Positions 45,381 through 56,501 of a stretch of DNA of 64,000 nt are shown here, in pieces. Within the stretch, counting starts at the first letter, position 1. Every line of letters starts with the position of its first letter. The position numbers were made by a program, and so were the translations under genes. The DNA comes from Coenobita brevimanus (Eukaryota; Arthropoda; Malacostraca; Decapoda; Coenobitidae), in assembly GCA_032717465.1 (NCBI GenBank), contig CM064667.1, forward strand, positions 4,117,783-4,181,782. The letters are read 5' to 3'. Below the pieces are notes generated by a model, which did not search any database, was not told the DNA's origin, and worked only from the letters and a program-made list of their open reading frames with translations.

Positions 45381-45749
45381 AGTACTATCCCACTACACAG
45401 GCTTCATCAGTACTATCCCACTACACAGGCTTCATCAGTACTATCCCACTACACAGGCTTCATCAGTACTATCCCACTACACAGGCTTCATCAGTACTAT
45501 CCCACTACACAGGCTTCATCAGTACTATCCCACTACACAGGCTTCATCAGTACTATCCCACTACACAGGCTTCATCAGTACTATCCCACTACACAGGCTT
45601 GATTAGTACTATCCCACTACACAGGATTCATCAGTACTATCCCACTACACAGGCTTCATCAGTACTATCCCACTACACAGGCTTTATCAGTACTATCGCA
45701 TTACACAGGCTTCATCAGTACTATCCCACTACACAGGCTTCATCAGTAC
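45381..45749 (+). repeat. 28-bp minisatellite, about 13 copies
   Basis: Unit AGTACTATCCCACTACACAG plus GCTTCATC, repeated head to tail with very few changes (a GATTAG variant near 45601, GGATTC near 45623, TCGCATTAC near 45695). There are no spacers between units, so it is not a CRISPR array. Confidence 0.95.
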
Positions 45750-45920
45750 CCAGTACCTGTCCATCACTATGCAAACTTCATCAGTACATTAGTAATACAC
45801 TCAAACCTTGAGTACCGCGGGCATTAGGGACTGGACAAGGACCATGGTACTCAAATCCGCGTCACTCAGACAATATGTTTACATGTATAATGATACAATG
45901 TGTTCTGGCAACTTTCCATA

Positions 45921-46801
45921 ACTCTCACTTTTACCCCTTCTTACCACCTAACCCCACGTAAATTACCCCCACTTGCACCCACCATCAGGTAAAACATTGA
46001 AAAGATATACGGTAACTATTGTAATTAAAGACATCAATGGTATTAAAAATAGCTTTAACTTAAACAGAAGTTGGGCTGGGTACCCTTTTGTTGATACGTA
46101 GCTCCCCGGTATTTTCCTCCCGCCCCTCACCCGCGATGTTGTTGTCAAAGTTTCACCTTGTCTTGTATCATGTGGCCTTCAGGAGAGACCTTAGGTAGGC
46201 TGTATGGTTAGACAAAAATATATGGGTCTGATGGATTTAGGGGACAAAACATAACAAAAATTTGTGCTAACCAGAAAAAATTACTTTCATCCTTGTGTTG
46301 TCGTGAGTTAGCATTCCGTTTCACATTCTTCGTTTGATATTGCGCTTCCCTACACATTTCGGACAGACTAAGCATATGGCTAAACTGCTCAGTCAGTCCG
46401 AAATGTGTAGAGAAAACTGATATCAAACAAAAAATGTGAAATGGGACACTAACTCATGAGAACACATGGATGAAAAAGTACTTTTTTTCTGTTTGCAAAC
46501 ATTTCATTCCATTTTGTCACCTAAAACTGCCAGACCCATAAATTTTAGTCTAACCATATGGCCTAACGTCTCTCTCGAAGGCCACATGATACGAGAAGGT
46601 GAAACTTGGCAATGTGGGTGGGGGGTGGGGAAGAGTGCCGGGATGCTACGTATCAACAGAAGGGTATCCAGCCCGACTTTTGTTTTGTTAATGCTATTTC
46701 TAATACCACTGATATTCTTAAGTACAATATCTCTTTCACTGTTGTACCTGACGGTGCGTATAAGTGTGGGGTAAGGTGGTAAGTAGGAGTAAAAGTGAGA
46801 A
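45921..46801. repeat. 881-bp imperfect palindrome
   Basis: Left arm 45921-46374 and right arm about 46387-46801 are inverted copies: CTCTCACTTTTAC pairs with GTAAAAGTGAGA at the outer edge, and TACACATTTCGGAC (46351) pairs with GTCCGAAATGTGTA (46396) near the centre. Differences and small gaps are spread throughout, so it is old. Its inner third is related to the tandem array 48110-48890. Confidence 0.85.
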
Positions 46802-46929
46802 TTTCTCTGATGCTCCACCTAACACCCTATAGGCCTAAGCTTCTCAGTCAGCTTCAGGACAACATATAAACTTTCACAGCTGCCAGGTTCACATCACTTC
46901 CTAAGCACGATCTTTATCTTCTCCTGGTC

Positions 46930-48130
46930 CTTCCAAATTGTTATGATGGTGCTTTCATTCATGCCATACAGTACTTTTTTACCATTTCAGTAAACATACG
47001 CTTTACTTAACCCACCCCATCCCGACGTTTTTGGCCCTTTTTTTTTTTTTTTTGCCCAAACATCCGCTTTTGGTGAGAAACATCGAAAATTCATAGAGAA
47101 ATCGCTCACCTGAGGTTTAAAATACGCGATTTAGGTACGTGTACTTCCTTATCTGACTGGGTTTTCTAACAGGCTGGCACCAAAGGAAACGAGTTCTATG
47201 GGAGGGTAACTATTTTATCCACTCATAAACAGTATTTATTTATTTACTTGGTTCGAATTTATACGTAGTACAAGAGTATATTGGTTTTCAAACAGTAATA
47301 TAGGCATTATAAGCATTGTTTCACTCACTAACTCATCACCATTCATGACCTTTTATTTCCCACATTACCTGATCATCATTTCTGACTGATTCTTCCTCAA
47401 ATGCTGTGTAAACTTTGTCCTCCACATTGTCATCGATTGGGGAATCACTCTGGCCCTGAATGTCTTTATTGACCAGGTCACTGGTAACAGGTGAATTGCC
47501 GAGACAATGGCGTGCAGGGGGGGGGGGAGAGATTATGCGGTGTAAGGCATTGTTCCTGTTTGGCATCTTGTAGAGGAATAGTGGAAGGTGTCCCGTGTAT
47601 ACATGCCAAAAATCACTCGCGAAATCACTCGCGAAAATTGAAAATTGTGCAAATTAGGGACCTTGCAATGTTGCTGCGTTAATTCACGTCGCCGGGACGG
47701 CACGGGTTAAAGCGGTAGAAGGACCTTACCAATTCATATTCCTCCAGTTTGTTTTCTGTGTTTTTCTGACTATTTTCAGGGTGGTAAATTACCATTTCCT
47801 ACTGGAAAACTTCCCACTTTTTATCATCACGTTCCTTAAGCCGTACCTATGTTTGTCTGGACATACTCAAAGGTGGTTTTCGTCTCCCAATTTCCCAACT
47901 GGATGCTAGGTTAGGTTAGGTTAAATTATTAGGTTTAGTTAAGCTTGGTTAGGTCAAGTGTAGTTAAACACTTAGGACAGGCCCTTTCTCCATAATCCTG
48001 ACAAGTCAAACAAGTTGACACAGTGGAACACTGCTAAAAACAATGGGGGTACAGATTTAGCATGAAACGTTTATTTACCACCCAGAAGTAATCCGAAAAA
48101 TATAAGACTATCAGGAAGAAGAAGAGCGAA
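46930..48130 (+). repeat. Direct-repeat copy 2, interrupted by piggyBac-like element
   Basis: Partner of 42060-45200. The join at CTTTACTTAA | TTAAAGCGGTAG shows the insertion into a TTAA-like site that reads TTACTTGAACC in copy 1. It continues through the CAGGGTGGTAAATTACC, AGGTTAGGTTAGG and CATGAAACGTTTATTTACCA blocks. Confidence 0.75.
47011..47706. mobile_element. piggyBac-like non-autonomous element, copy 2
   Basis: TTAA at 47007-47010 and 47707-47710, with ends CCCACCCCATCCCG and complement CCCGTGCCGTCCCG. It is homologous to 5791-6526 over nearly its whole length. A minus-strand frame (47566-47336) has an acidic SDSPIDDNVEDK segment like the disordered N-terminus of piggyBac proteins; this is weak evidence. 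No catalytic region is present. Confidence 0.8.
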
Positions 48131-48890
48131 GAATACGGAACTGAACGCTAACTTATGAGAATACATGGGTGGAAGTATTTTTTTTTTTTTTTTATTAGCA
48201 AACATTTTAGTTCAGTTTCGTCCCCTAAAACTGCGAAACCCATATGACTGTGGGGTAGTCAGTGAGACGCAAGAAAGGACTTGATAGTCGTATGCTCAGT
48301 TGGTCTGAAACATGTTGGGAAGCACGAAATCGAATGAAAAATATAGAACTGAACACGAAATTACAAGAACACATGGGTGAAAGTATTTTTTTTTTCTAAT
48401 TAGCAGACATTTTCGTTCCATTTCGTCCTCTAAAACTGCAAAACCCATTATGAGTGTGGGGTAGAACTAGGTGAGGCGGGAGAAAGGACTGATAACCGTA
48501 TGCTCAGTTAGTTGGAAATGTGTTGGGAAGCATGAAATTGAATGAAGAATGTGGAACTGAACGCTAACTTACGAGAACACATGGATAAAAGAGTAACTTT
48601 TTCTCTAATTAGCAAACATTTTTGTTCCATGTCATCCGTTAAAGCTGCAAAACCCATTATGAGTGTGGGTAAGAACTAGATGAAGCATGAGAAAGGACTG
48701 ATAACCATGTGCCCAGATGGTCCGAAATGTGTTGGGAAGCATGTAATTGAATGAAGAATGTGGGTCTGAACCCTAGCTTGTGAGAACACATGGATGAGTT
48801 TTTTTTTTTTTTCTGATTAGCATGCATTTTTGTTCCATTTCGTCCCCTGAAATTGCGAAACCCATAAATTTCGTCAAACCATTCGACCTT
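48110..48890 (+). repeat. Tandem array, about 207-bp unit, 3.7 copies
   Basis: The marker ACCCAT lies at 48238, 48443, 48652 and 48860 (spacings 205, 209 and 208). Each unit has a T run, GCAAACATTTT, a TTTCGTCC block, and TGTTGGGAAGCA with GAACACATGGAT. The same sequence appears once in each arm of the palindrome 45921-46801. Confidence 0.9.
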
Positions 48891-48905
48891 GAGTGTGCCC
48901 AGGAA

Positions 48906-49125
48906 GCATATTTCCATTCTGTATGCGTATTCGTCTCACCACCGGGAACCCTCAGCCATTAACGATGCTCTCCCAGTCGTTTCAAAACTAACCACAGCTT
49001 TTTCTCGAAAATACGCCCAGTGTGTTTCCCAGGCAAAATTTTCTCAACCTATCCCACGAGGGCTGCTTGGCTGGGGTGGCTGGGTGTAGTATTGAGATAA
49101 ATACCCATACAGAATGGAAATATGC
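48906..49125. repeat. 220-bp foldback with perfect 20-bp ends
   Basis: GCATATTTCCATTCTGTATG (48906-48925) is the exact complement of 49106-49125; weaker pairing continues about 12 bases inward. It could be a small MITE or a remnant of a larger element. Confidence 0.75.
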
Positions 49126-49299
49126 ACCCAGCAAAGGCACCCAGAGTTTAGAGGGTGACGTCATCACGAGTGACTTTCAAAGTTAGTCGCCAGGACAGCT
49201 GACTTCCTGCGTGAGCTCAAGTTTTTCCGTGTGTTGACATGACCTGTCTCATTATGCTGACCGCATTAGAACAAAAACATGTTACTCAGGGATTGAGTG

Positions 49300-49667
49300 T
49301 ATTTACAATTTCATTATATGTAGTAAAGGAATCCACAGATTTTAAAATTGGCAAGTCAGGCTGGCTTCTCAAGAATTAAATTGAAAGAAAATTGCATGCT
49401 TTATAGTTGTGTAGGTTATTTAAGGCCCTGCATGGTGTATGATACACAAACGCCATTTTTTAAAAGTGCAAAAAGTAAAAAAGTGTTCAGAGTTTGTAAC
49501 GATTGATGAGTGATAACGCCGAAACTATTATAGCTAGGATGATGCTGTTTGCAGCATTTTAAAGCTGAATGTATATTATCCAACAACTTTTTGGTAAAGA
49601 AACTTATTTTTTATATTTTTCCTGTTACTTTGAAAAAATATTAGACACTGAAGTTTTACTCCTGGGG
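49300..49667. other. Gene-free AT-rich stretch
   Basis: No coding pattern or repeat is recognised. It precedes the 5' end of the RTE LINE. Confidence 0.5.
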
Positions 49668-49745
49668 GTAGGGGTTTTTTCAAGAATACTCCCCCAGTAT
49701 CCCTGCTTGTCGTAAAAGGCGACTAAAAGGGTTGGTGGAGGGTTA

Positions 49746-51563
49746 GTGCCCCTCCCCGGAAAACAACTAACTAAAAAAACAAACAATAAGCCTCGGACAA
49801 GGACTGATCAAACGTTGACGACCAAGGACCGGACAAAGGACATTGCAATTGGAACTTGGAATGTAAGGGGAGCAAATGATGAGGTGAAAGAGAAAGAGAT
49901 TGTCCAGGTGCTTGAGGATTCGAAAGTGGATGTATGTGGAATAACTGAAACAAAATGGAGAGGAGAAAGTGTGAGAGAATGGGAGTATGGATGGGGTATA
50001 TGTGCAGGAGTAGGTGAGAATGAGAGGGCAAAGGAAGGAGTATGTATAGTTGTGAGTAAAAGATGGAAGAGGAGCATAAGACAGTATGGATCAGTTGGAT
50101 CAAGGATTGCGTGGGTAAAGTTGAAAGTTGGAATACAAATGTGGGCGATTGTGTGTGTGTATGCGCCAACGCAAGATCGTGCTAGAAGAGTGAGAGAAGA
50201 GTTCTGGACAAATGTAGAAGTGTACATGGAAAAGTTTGGAAGGAATGAGAGAGTGTTTTTGATTGGTGATATGAATGGTAAAGTTGGGAATGTGAAGGTG
50301 GATGGAATAGTTGGTGAGTGGGGTGTGCCTGCTGAGAAAGATGAGAATGGGAGTGCGTTAGTGGACATTTGTGGTGGGAGGGGGTTGGTGATAGCCAATA
50401 CCCTCTTCAGGCATAAAATGATCCACAGGTATACATGGCGAGTGATGAGAAGGGTGGGTGGTGAACTGAATGAAAGGAAGGCAATCATTGATTATGTGTG
50501 TGTGGATGAAAGGATGCAAAGATGTATATTGGATGCAAGAGTTTATAGAGGTTGGGGGAGTGGACTTTCTGACCACTACTTGGTGGTGGCCAGAATTAAA
50601 GTTCAAGTAAGATGGAGGAATAGAAGAAGGGAAAGACGAGAGGAAGGAGTAGTTGCAAGGAGAGTGGAAAGGTTACAACAGGATGAGAAAAAGGCAGAGT
50701 ATAAGAGAGAAGTGGAGGAACGATTGGGCAAATATGAATTGGAGCAGATGGGGGATGTGGAAGGTGTGTGTAGAATATTTACAGAAGAAATATGTGCAGC
50801 ATGTGATGTGGTGTGTGGAAGGAAGAGAAGACGGAGGGGGGTGCAAGGAACAGCGTGGTGGACTGAAGAGGTGAAACGGGCTGTGGCACAAAAGAAGAAA
50901 GCATACAATGAATGGATGAGAAATTGGGGCGTGGAAGAGGTCGAGAGGCAGAAGAGAGAGTTATATGTAGAAAGAAAGAGAGAGGTGAAAAGATTAGTAA
51001 GAGAGAGTAAGAAGATAGTGGATGAGGAATTTGGAAGGAATTTGAGTGTAAAGTGGAGGGACTGTAAGAAAATGTTCTGGAGAGAGGTGAAAAGAGTAAG
51101 ACAGGGTGGAAGTGAAGTTAGCAGGGGAGTGAAAGATAAAAATGGTAGATTACTTGTGGAGAAGGGAGAAAAAGTGAGCAGATGGAGAGAACACTTTAAG
51201 GAATTGTTGAACGTGGAGGATGGAAGTAATACGAGTATAAGTGGCTGGGGAATGGCTGGGAGAAGGAGGGAGGTGAGAAGACAGGAAGAAATCAGTAGGA
51301 TAGAAGTTGTGGAAGCAATGAAGAAAGTTAAATCGGGGAAAGCCCCAGGAATTGATGGAGTGTGTGGTGAGATGCTGAAGCATGGGGGAGAGATAGTAGT
51401 AGAATGGATCTGGAAGATGTGCAGATTGGCCTGGGAGGAAGGTAGAGTCCCGGAGGATTGGAAGTCAGGTATAATTATTCCCTTGTACAAAGGAAAAGGG
51501 GAAAAAGAAGTGTGTGGTAATCATAGGGGCATTTGTCTTCTTAGTATGATAAGAAAAGTGTAA
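49746..51563 (+). pseudogene. RTE-like endonuclease, linker and start of RT
   Basis: 605 codons from the first Met. Endonuclease motifs: IGTWNVRGAN (Asn39), CGITETKWRG (Glu68), VCVYAPTQD, LIGDMNGKVGN and LSDHYLVVARI (SDH). Then a highly basic coiled-coil-like linker (EVKRLVRESKKIVDEEFGRN) and the RT start ([24 protein letters not shown]). It stops at TAA after RKV, where intact copies have Tyr (GKVYGRI). Proteins of this type are often mislabelled 'craniofacial development protein 2-like' in arthropod genomes because of the endonuclease. Upstream in-frame codons exist, so the real start may be earlier. Confidence 0.85.
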
Positions 51564-52821
51564 GGTAGGATACTTATTGACAGAGTTAGAGAAAGAACAG
51601 AGAAATTTGTTGGAGAAGAACAGGGAGGCTTTAGGAAGGGAAGAGGTTGTGTAGATCAGATATTCATTCTCAGATCTTTAGTGGAAAAGTTTCTAGAGAA
51701 GGGAAAGAAGTTGTATGCGGCTTTCATGGATTTGGAGAAAGCATATGACAGGGTGGATAGACTAGAATTGTGGAAAGTGTTAAGAATATATGGAGTAGAT
51801 GGGAAGTTGTTGAATGCTGTGAAGAGTATGTACGATGGTGCGAAGGCTGCAGTGCGTGTGGATGGTGAACTAAGTGAATTTTTCTCTGTGAAAGTTGGGT
51901 TGAAACAGGGATGTGTCATGTCTCCATGGTTGTTCAATCTGTACATGGATGGGGTAATAAAAGAGGTACAAGGTAGGGTAGTGGATGTTGGAGTGGCCCT
52001 GGTGAGAGAGGATAGTGTTTGGAAACTCCCTCTACTGTTGTTTGCAGATGATACTGTGTTGTTGAGTGAAGACGAAGGGGAGCTGCAAGGCTTGGTGGAT
52101 GAGTTTGAGAGAGTGTGTAAGAAACGGAATCTAAAGGTGAATGTAGGGAAGAGTAAAGTAATGGTCTTTGAGAGAGGTGAAGTCAGTGAATGTACAGCGA
52201 GGTTGGATGGTGAGGAATTGGAAAATGTGAGTACATTTAAGTACTTGGGTAGTGTGATGAGTAAGGATGGAGGCTTGGAGGGTGAAGTGCTTGAAAGGGT
52301 ACAGCAGGGAAGAAAGGTTGCTGGTTCTTTGAAAGCAGTGATAAGAAACAGGGAAGTGAGCATGGAAGTGAAAAAGTTACTACATGACAGTATTGTGATA
52401 CCAACTCCTAACGTACGGAAGTGAAGCTTGGACGTTGTTGGAAGGACACAAGTCAAGAGTGAGAGCAGTGGAAATGAGTTATTTAAGAGGAGCCTGTGGA
52501 GTCACATGGAGAGACAGGCTGACGAATGCGGATATAAAGGAGCGTTGTGGCGTTGATGTGGATGTGATAGGAAGCGTTATGAGGAACACACTGAGGTGGT
52601 TTGGCCATGTGGAGAGGATGGAGGGTGAAAGACTGACGAAGGGAGTGTATGTGAGTGAGGTGGAGGGGGAAAGAGGGAGGGGGAGGCCGAGAATGAGATG
52701 GAGGGATGGGGTGGAGAGGTGTATGAGAGAGGGGGGTGTGAGTTGGGAGCAGGGGAGTGAAATGGCGGGGGACAGGGCGACTTGGAGGCGATTTGTTTGT
52801 GGCCACCCCAAACGGGATTGA
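51564..52821 (+). pseudogene. RTE-like reverse transcriptase, rest of ORF
   Basis: Continues the same ORF after the TAA. 51681-52424 holds motif A (AFMDLEKAYDRVDRLEL), LKQGCVMSPW and motif C FADDTVLLSED (near 52044). One extra C near 52406 (ATACCAACTCCTAACG) shifts the frame. 52435-52821 then carries SYLRGACGVTWRDRLTN, RWFGHVERM and the basic RGRGRPRMRWRDGVER tail. The same base insertion is present in the copy at 53747-54830. Confidence 0.85.
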
Positions 52822-52883
52822 GGCGTCTGGCAATAGATAGATAGATAGATAGTTTTACGTTGCATGCAGTTGTGCAAACTTAC

Positions 52884-53098
52884 CCAGCGTCTGTTTCATC
52901 GTAGACATAGTCCATGGTGTTACAGTCTGGGTTATCCATCTCCTGGTCCTTGTCGTGTGCACATACACGTCCACAAAGCTGTTGTTGCCATGCCACAAGC
53001 CCTTCCAGCCGTGCCCTTTTAGTGGAGGGACATAGAACGTTTTTTTCTGTGCCTGCCCTCCTCTCTTCCTGTCTCCCATCTTTCCTGTCACTTCTTAT
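52884..53098 (-). other. Candidate host exon (unrecognised) with GTAAGT donor
   Basis: A minus-strand frame stays open for about 70 codons and ends CAHDKDQEMDNPDC...YDETDAG directly before GGTAAGTTT, a strong splice donor (exon end 52884). The acidic, Cys-containing ending does not look like any element in this window. I do not recognise the family, and the acceptor is not identified. It could equally be part of an unknown retroelement. Confidence 0.3.
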
Positions 53099-53201
53099 TG
53101 CTCTTCTTTACAGGCGGCTTTACATTGAGTGATAAGCCAAATGGTTTCGTGTAAGCCAAGAAACCATTTACAACGCTGGGTGGTAACCATATAACCAAAC
53201 C
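53099..53201 (+). mobile_element. Head-only fragment of the hairpin SINE
   Basis: Matches the head of 35019-35336: ATTGAGTGATAAGCC, AAATGGTTTC, GAAACCATTTACAACGCTGG and TGGTAACCATATAACC. The body is missing. Confidence 0.7.
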
Positions 53202-53214
53202 ATACGTGTTCCCT

Positions 53215-53325
53215 ACATGTCGTTGGTTGGTGGATGGTTAGTGCCCCTCCCCATAAAACCAATAACTCAAAGTCAAATGGCCACCCCTTATGGGATTATG
53301 CCGTCTGGCAATAGATAGATAGACA
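53215..53325 (+). mobile_element. RTE-derived short element (SINE body), copy 1
   Basis: Joins the LINE 5' UTR piece (GGTTGGTGGATGGTTAGTGC, CCCTCCCCATAAAAC) directly to the LINE 3' end (GGCCACCCC...CGTCTGGCAATAGATAG). The arrangement is the same as at 57680-57798 and 58119-58290, but no 5S-like head is visible here. Confidence 0.75.
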
Positions 53326-53329
53326 TAGA

Positions 53330-53720
53330 ATGCCAGGAGTAAGTTCAGGTCCTTTGTTTTTGTCTTCTGCAGTAAACGTTCCTCCTGGTATTTTGGATTC
53401 ACTGTCACAATGTCCAGGTGAAAGTTCCCATGCGCAAAGGTTTCTGGTGAGGCTGCCCACGTACTTTGGTGGCCACTGCATCACTAGCACCATAGTGGTC
53501 CTTGAGGGGGTATCCTTCCTTGTATTCATCTGTTGTCATATTTGGGATGCCTTAGAAAATTTACCCTCAGAGGCCCTCTGGATTGTTACAACCTTAGTGA
53601 GGGCTTGGAGTTCTAAAAAGTCTTTTCACTGCAAGTGCAAAATCTGAATTTTTTGCTTGCAGAACAGATGATATCATCATAGTCATCTAGGGTCAGATTT
53701 ACATCCTGCAACCATATACT
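53330..53720 (-). other. Unrecognised sequence with broken coding-like frames
   Basis: The minus strand shows DVNLTLDDYDDIICSASKK near 53690-53630, and in another frame YPLKDHYGASDAVATKVRG-type and GGTFTAEDKNKGPELTPG segments. These look protein-like, but stops and frame changes intervene. It may be a decayed exon or an unknown retroelement. Confidence 0.3.
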
Positions 53721-53746
53721 TTTGTCAGTTACCCCAAACAACCAAT

Positions 53747-54830
53747 CTCTATCTATCTATTGCCAGACGCCTCAAACCCGTTGGGGGTGGCCACAAACAA
53801 ATCGCCTCCAAGTCGCCCTGTTCCCCGCCATTTCACTGCCCTGCTCCCAACTCACACCCCCCTCTCTCATATACCTCTCCACCCCATCCCTCCATCTCAT
53901 CCTCGGCCTCCCCCTCCCTCTTCCCCCTTCCACCTCACTCACATACACTCTCTTCGTCAGTCTTTCACCCTCCATCCTCTCCACATGGCCAAACCACCTC
54001 AGTATGTTCCTCATAACGCTTCCTATCACATCCACATCAACACCACAACGCTTCTTTATATCTGCATTCGTCAGCCTGTCTCTCCACGTGACTCCACAGG
54101 CTCTCTTAAATAACTCATTTCCACTGCTCTCACTCTTGACTTGTGTCCTTCCAACAACGTCCAAGCTTCACTTCCGTACGTTAGGAGTTGGTATCACAAT
54201 ACTGTCATGTAGTAACTTTTTCACTTCCATGCTCACTTCCCTGTTTCTTATCACTGCTTTCAAAGAACCAGCAACCTTTCTTCCCTGCTGTACCCTTTCA
54301 AGCACTTCACCCTCCAAGCCTCCATCCTTACTCATCACACTACCCAAGTACTTAAACGTACTCACATTTTCCAATTCCTCACCATCCAACCTCGCTATAC
54401 ATTCACTGACTTCACCTCTCTCAAAGACCATCACTTTGCTCTTCCCTACATTCACCTTTAGATTCCGTTTCTTACACACTCTCTCAAACTCATCCACCAA
54501 GCCTTGCAGCTCCCCTTCGTCTTCACTCAACAACACAGTATCATCTGCAAACAACAGTTCAGGGAGTTTCCAAACACTATCCTCTCTCACCAGGGCCACT
54601 CCAACATCCACTACCCTACCTTGTACCTCTTTTATTACCCCATCCATGTACAGATTGAACAACCATGGAGACATGACACATCCCTGTTTCAACCCAACTT
54701 TCACAGAGAAAAATTCACTTAGTTCACCATCCACACGCACTGCAGCCTTCGCACCATCGTACATACTCTTCACAGCATTCAACAACTTCCCATCTACTCC
54801 ATATATTCTTAACACTTTCCATAATCCCAT
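53747..54830 (-). pseudogene. RTE-like LINE, 5'-truncated, inverted sister of 49668-52853
   Basis: From the TAGA tail (53746-53760) to an abrupt 5' end near 54826. The frame 54854-54168 has FSVKVGLKQGCVMSPW and motif C FADDTVLLSED (near 54545). The extra C (near 54187) shifts the frame before the C-terminal block. It shares with 51564-52821 the frameshift and the changes SVKV, FERVCKKR and NADIK, not seen in other copies, so the two are closest relatives. Confidence 0.9.
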
Positions 54831-55807
54831 ACTAATCTTTACCTCTCCTGTCATTGCATGACAGAGGGAACTAAGATTATCTACTTACAAACCTACTCAT
54901 GTATAACTACATTAATCCCGCATATTTCGCCGTAGTTACGTTCTTGTAACCCCCGCGAAAAGTCAATTCCGCGAATACTCTGTTAACAATTGAAAACTTG
55001 CACTTGTGTCCACCATGCTGCCCATCACACAGTCCATGTCCATACTGATTGCGAGACAATTCGCCGTCAGACAATTCCCCGTCAAAACATGGACAATTCC
55101 CCTTCAGAACAATTCGCACCCTGGACGATTCCCCGCCATTCTATAAATATACTAATCAATACTTTCATCAATATACTTATTATTAATTAATCAATACTTT
55201 AATAACTATATTTCAGGGGGATCCAGCAAAGTCTATGTTCAGTAGCGTAGGTTCTGGATATTATTTATTAGTTGCACCTTTAGTCAATAATTAACTTGTT
55301 TCTTCCTCGCTGTAGTCGCCTTTGAATTATATTCTAGCGTCACCCATAGCTATCTTCATTAATGAAGGCGAATTGTTTTGTGTTTGTTGTGACTGCGAAT
55401 TGTCCCGAAACCTCCATACTCATCCCGAAATACCTTCTTACAAGATTGAAAGCACATACTCCATTATGAAGGAAAAACGTAAACACCGTACTGTAATACA
55501 CAATTATCTACACATTAACAAAACAGTACAAAATAAAAAGATGCATTAACTGGTGATAGCAAACACTCGCACGGTCGTTTCTTAGCTTGTCCAGTAACAC
55601 AATTTTCTCTGCTAAGGTCATAACTTGATCGTTTTGTCACTTTGGAGTTCTTACTAATTGTATTATTAGCCTTTGGTGAGGCTGGCTTACGTCCTGGGGC
55701 CATGTGGAAAGCAAGTGGGAGGCAAGAGGCTCATATCATAGTGTGGTTACAACCACAACAGCCACTTAAGGCAGTCAGGCGTGGACTGAAGAATGCGGGG
55801 CAGAGAG

Positions 55808-56466
55808 CAGTGTTGCCATATCCAAACAACAAAATTATGCTAGGGCAATGAAAAAATTATGCTAGATTGAGCATATTTGTTCCAAGTAAAAAATGAATTA
55901 TGCTAACTTGAAGCTAAATGATAAAATTCTATACATATTCGTGCAACATATTAATTATGTATTGTTTACTATGAAAATATTAAAATGAACCTACATACAG
56001 TAAGAGGATAAATATCGGTATCTACCCATACTGCTTTTTCCCACGAAACTTAAGTTTTTCTGATGGATTTTGATGTGATTCGTTCGATTTTGAGCATCAT
56101 TTCCTTCGGAAATAACCAGATTTTGAGATATGACCCCCCCCCCCCATCCCCGTGAAATAATGAGGGATCTTTGGGGAATCGGGGGTTATAGGGAGGGGGG
56201 GGGAAACACAGAAAATGGTCATTTCCGACTGAAATGAAGCTGAAAATCGAATGAATCATACCAAAATCCATCGGAAAAACCTAGGTTTCATGGGTAAAGT
56301 ACAAAGCTCAAACTTATCCTAACCTAACCGAACCTAACCTAAAACCTAACCTAACCTAACCTAACCTAACCTAACCTAATCCAACCTAACCTAACCTAAC
56401 CTAATCCAACCCAACCAAGCCCAAACTGAAAGTAACCAACTATTCAAACATCTTCTTACCTTATTC

Positions 56467-56501
<35 letters not shown>

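Larger units (their letters stand above)
45798..49299. mobile_element. Possible pogo/Tigger-like element enclosing nested repeats
   Basis: The left end CACTCAAACCTTGAGTA and the complement of the right end, CACTCAATCCCTGAGTA, match at 15 of 17 positions, and TA lies outside both (45796-45797 and 49300-49301). Inside the left end GGTACTCAA repeats the terminal motif in inverse, as often seen in Tigger-like ends. No transposase is visible. The inside is filled with a palindrome, a piggyBac-like insertion, a tandem array and a foldback. There is no paralogous empty site, so this is tentative. Confidence 0.45.
49668..52853 (+). mobile_element. Nearly full-length RTE-like LINE
   Basis: The 5' UTR (from about 49668) has CCCTGCTTGTCGTAAAAGGC and GGTTGGTGGAGGGTTAGTGC. 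One ORF codes for endonuclease, linker and RT. The 3' end is GGCGTCTGGCAATAGATAG with TAGA repeats to 52853. This is the most complete member here, of about ten fragments in the window. It is inactivated by one stop (51561-51563) and one base insertion (near 52406). Confidence 0.85.

Noticed and set aside
45381..45749. Regular 28-bp repeats resembling a CRISPR array
   Set aside because: Units are head to tail with no spacers and the context is eukaryotic; it is a minisatellite.
45378..45811. Repeat-containing protein from the 28-bp minisatellite
   Set aside because: 28 is not a multiple of 3, so the frame simply cycles through all three readings; there is no coding evidence.
49151..49166. 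CRE-like TGACGTCA at 49156-49163
   Set aside because: A single 8-bp match with no nearby gene or supporting sites.
49746..51563. Host 'craniofacial development protein 2-like' gene
   Set aside because: That label reflects the LINE endonuclease; linker and RT follow in the same frame.
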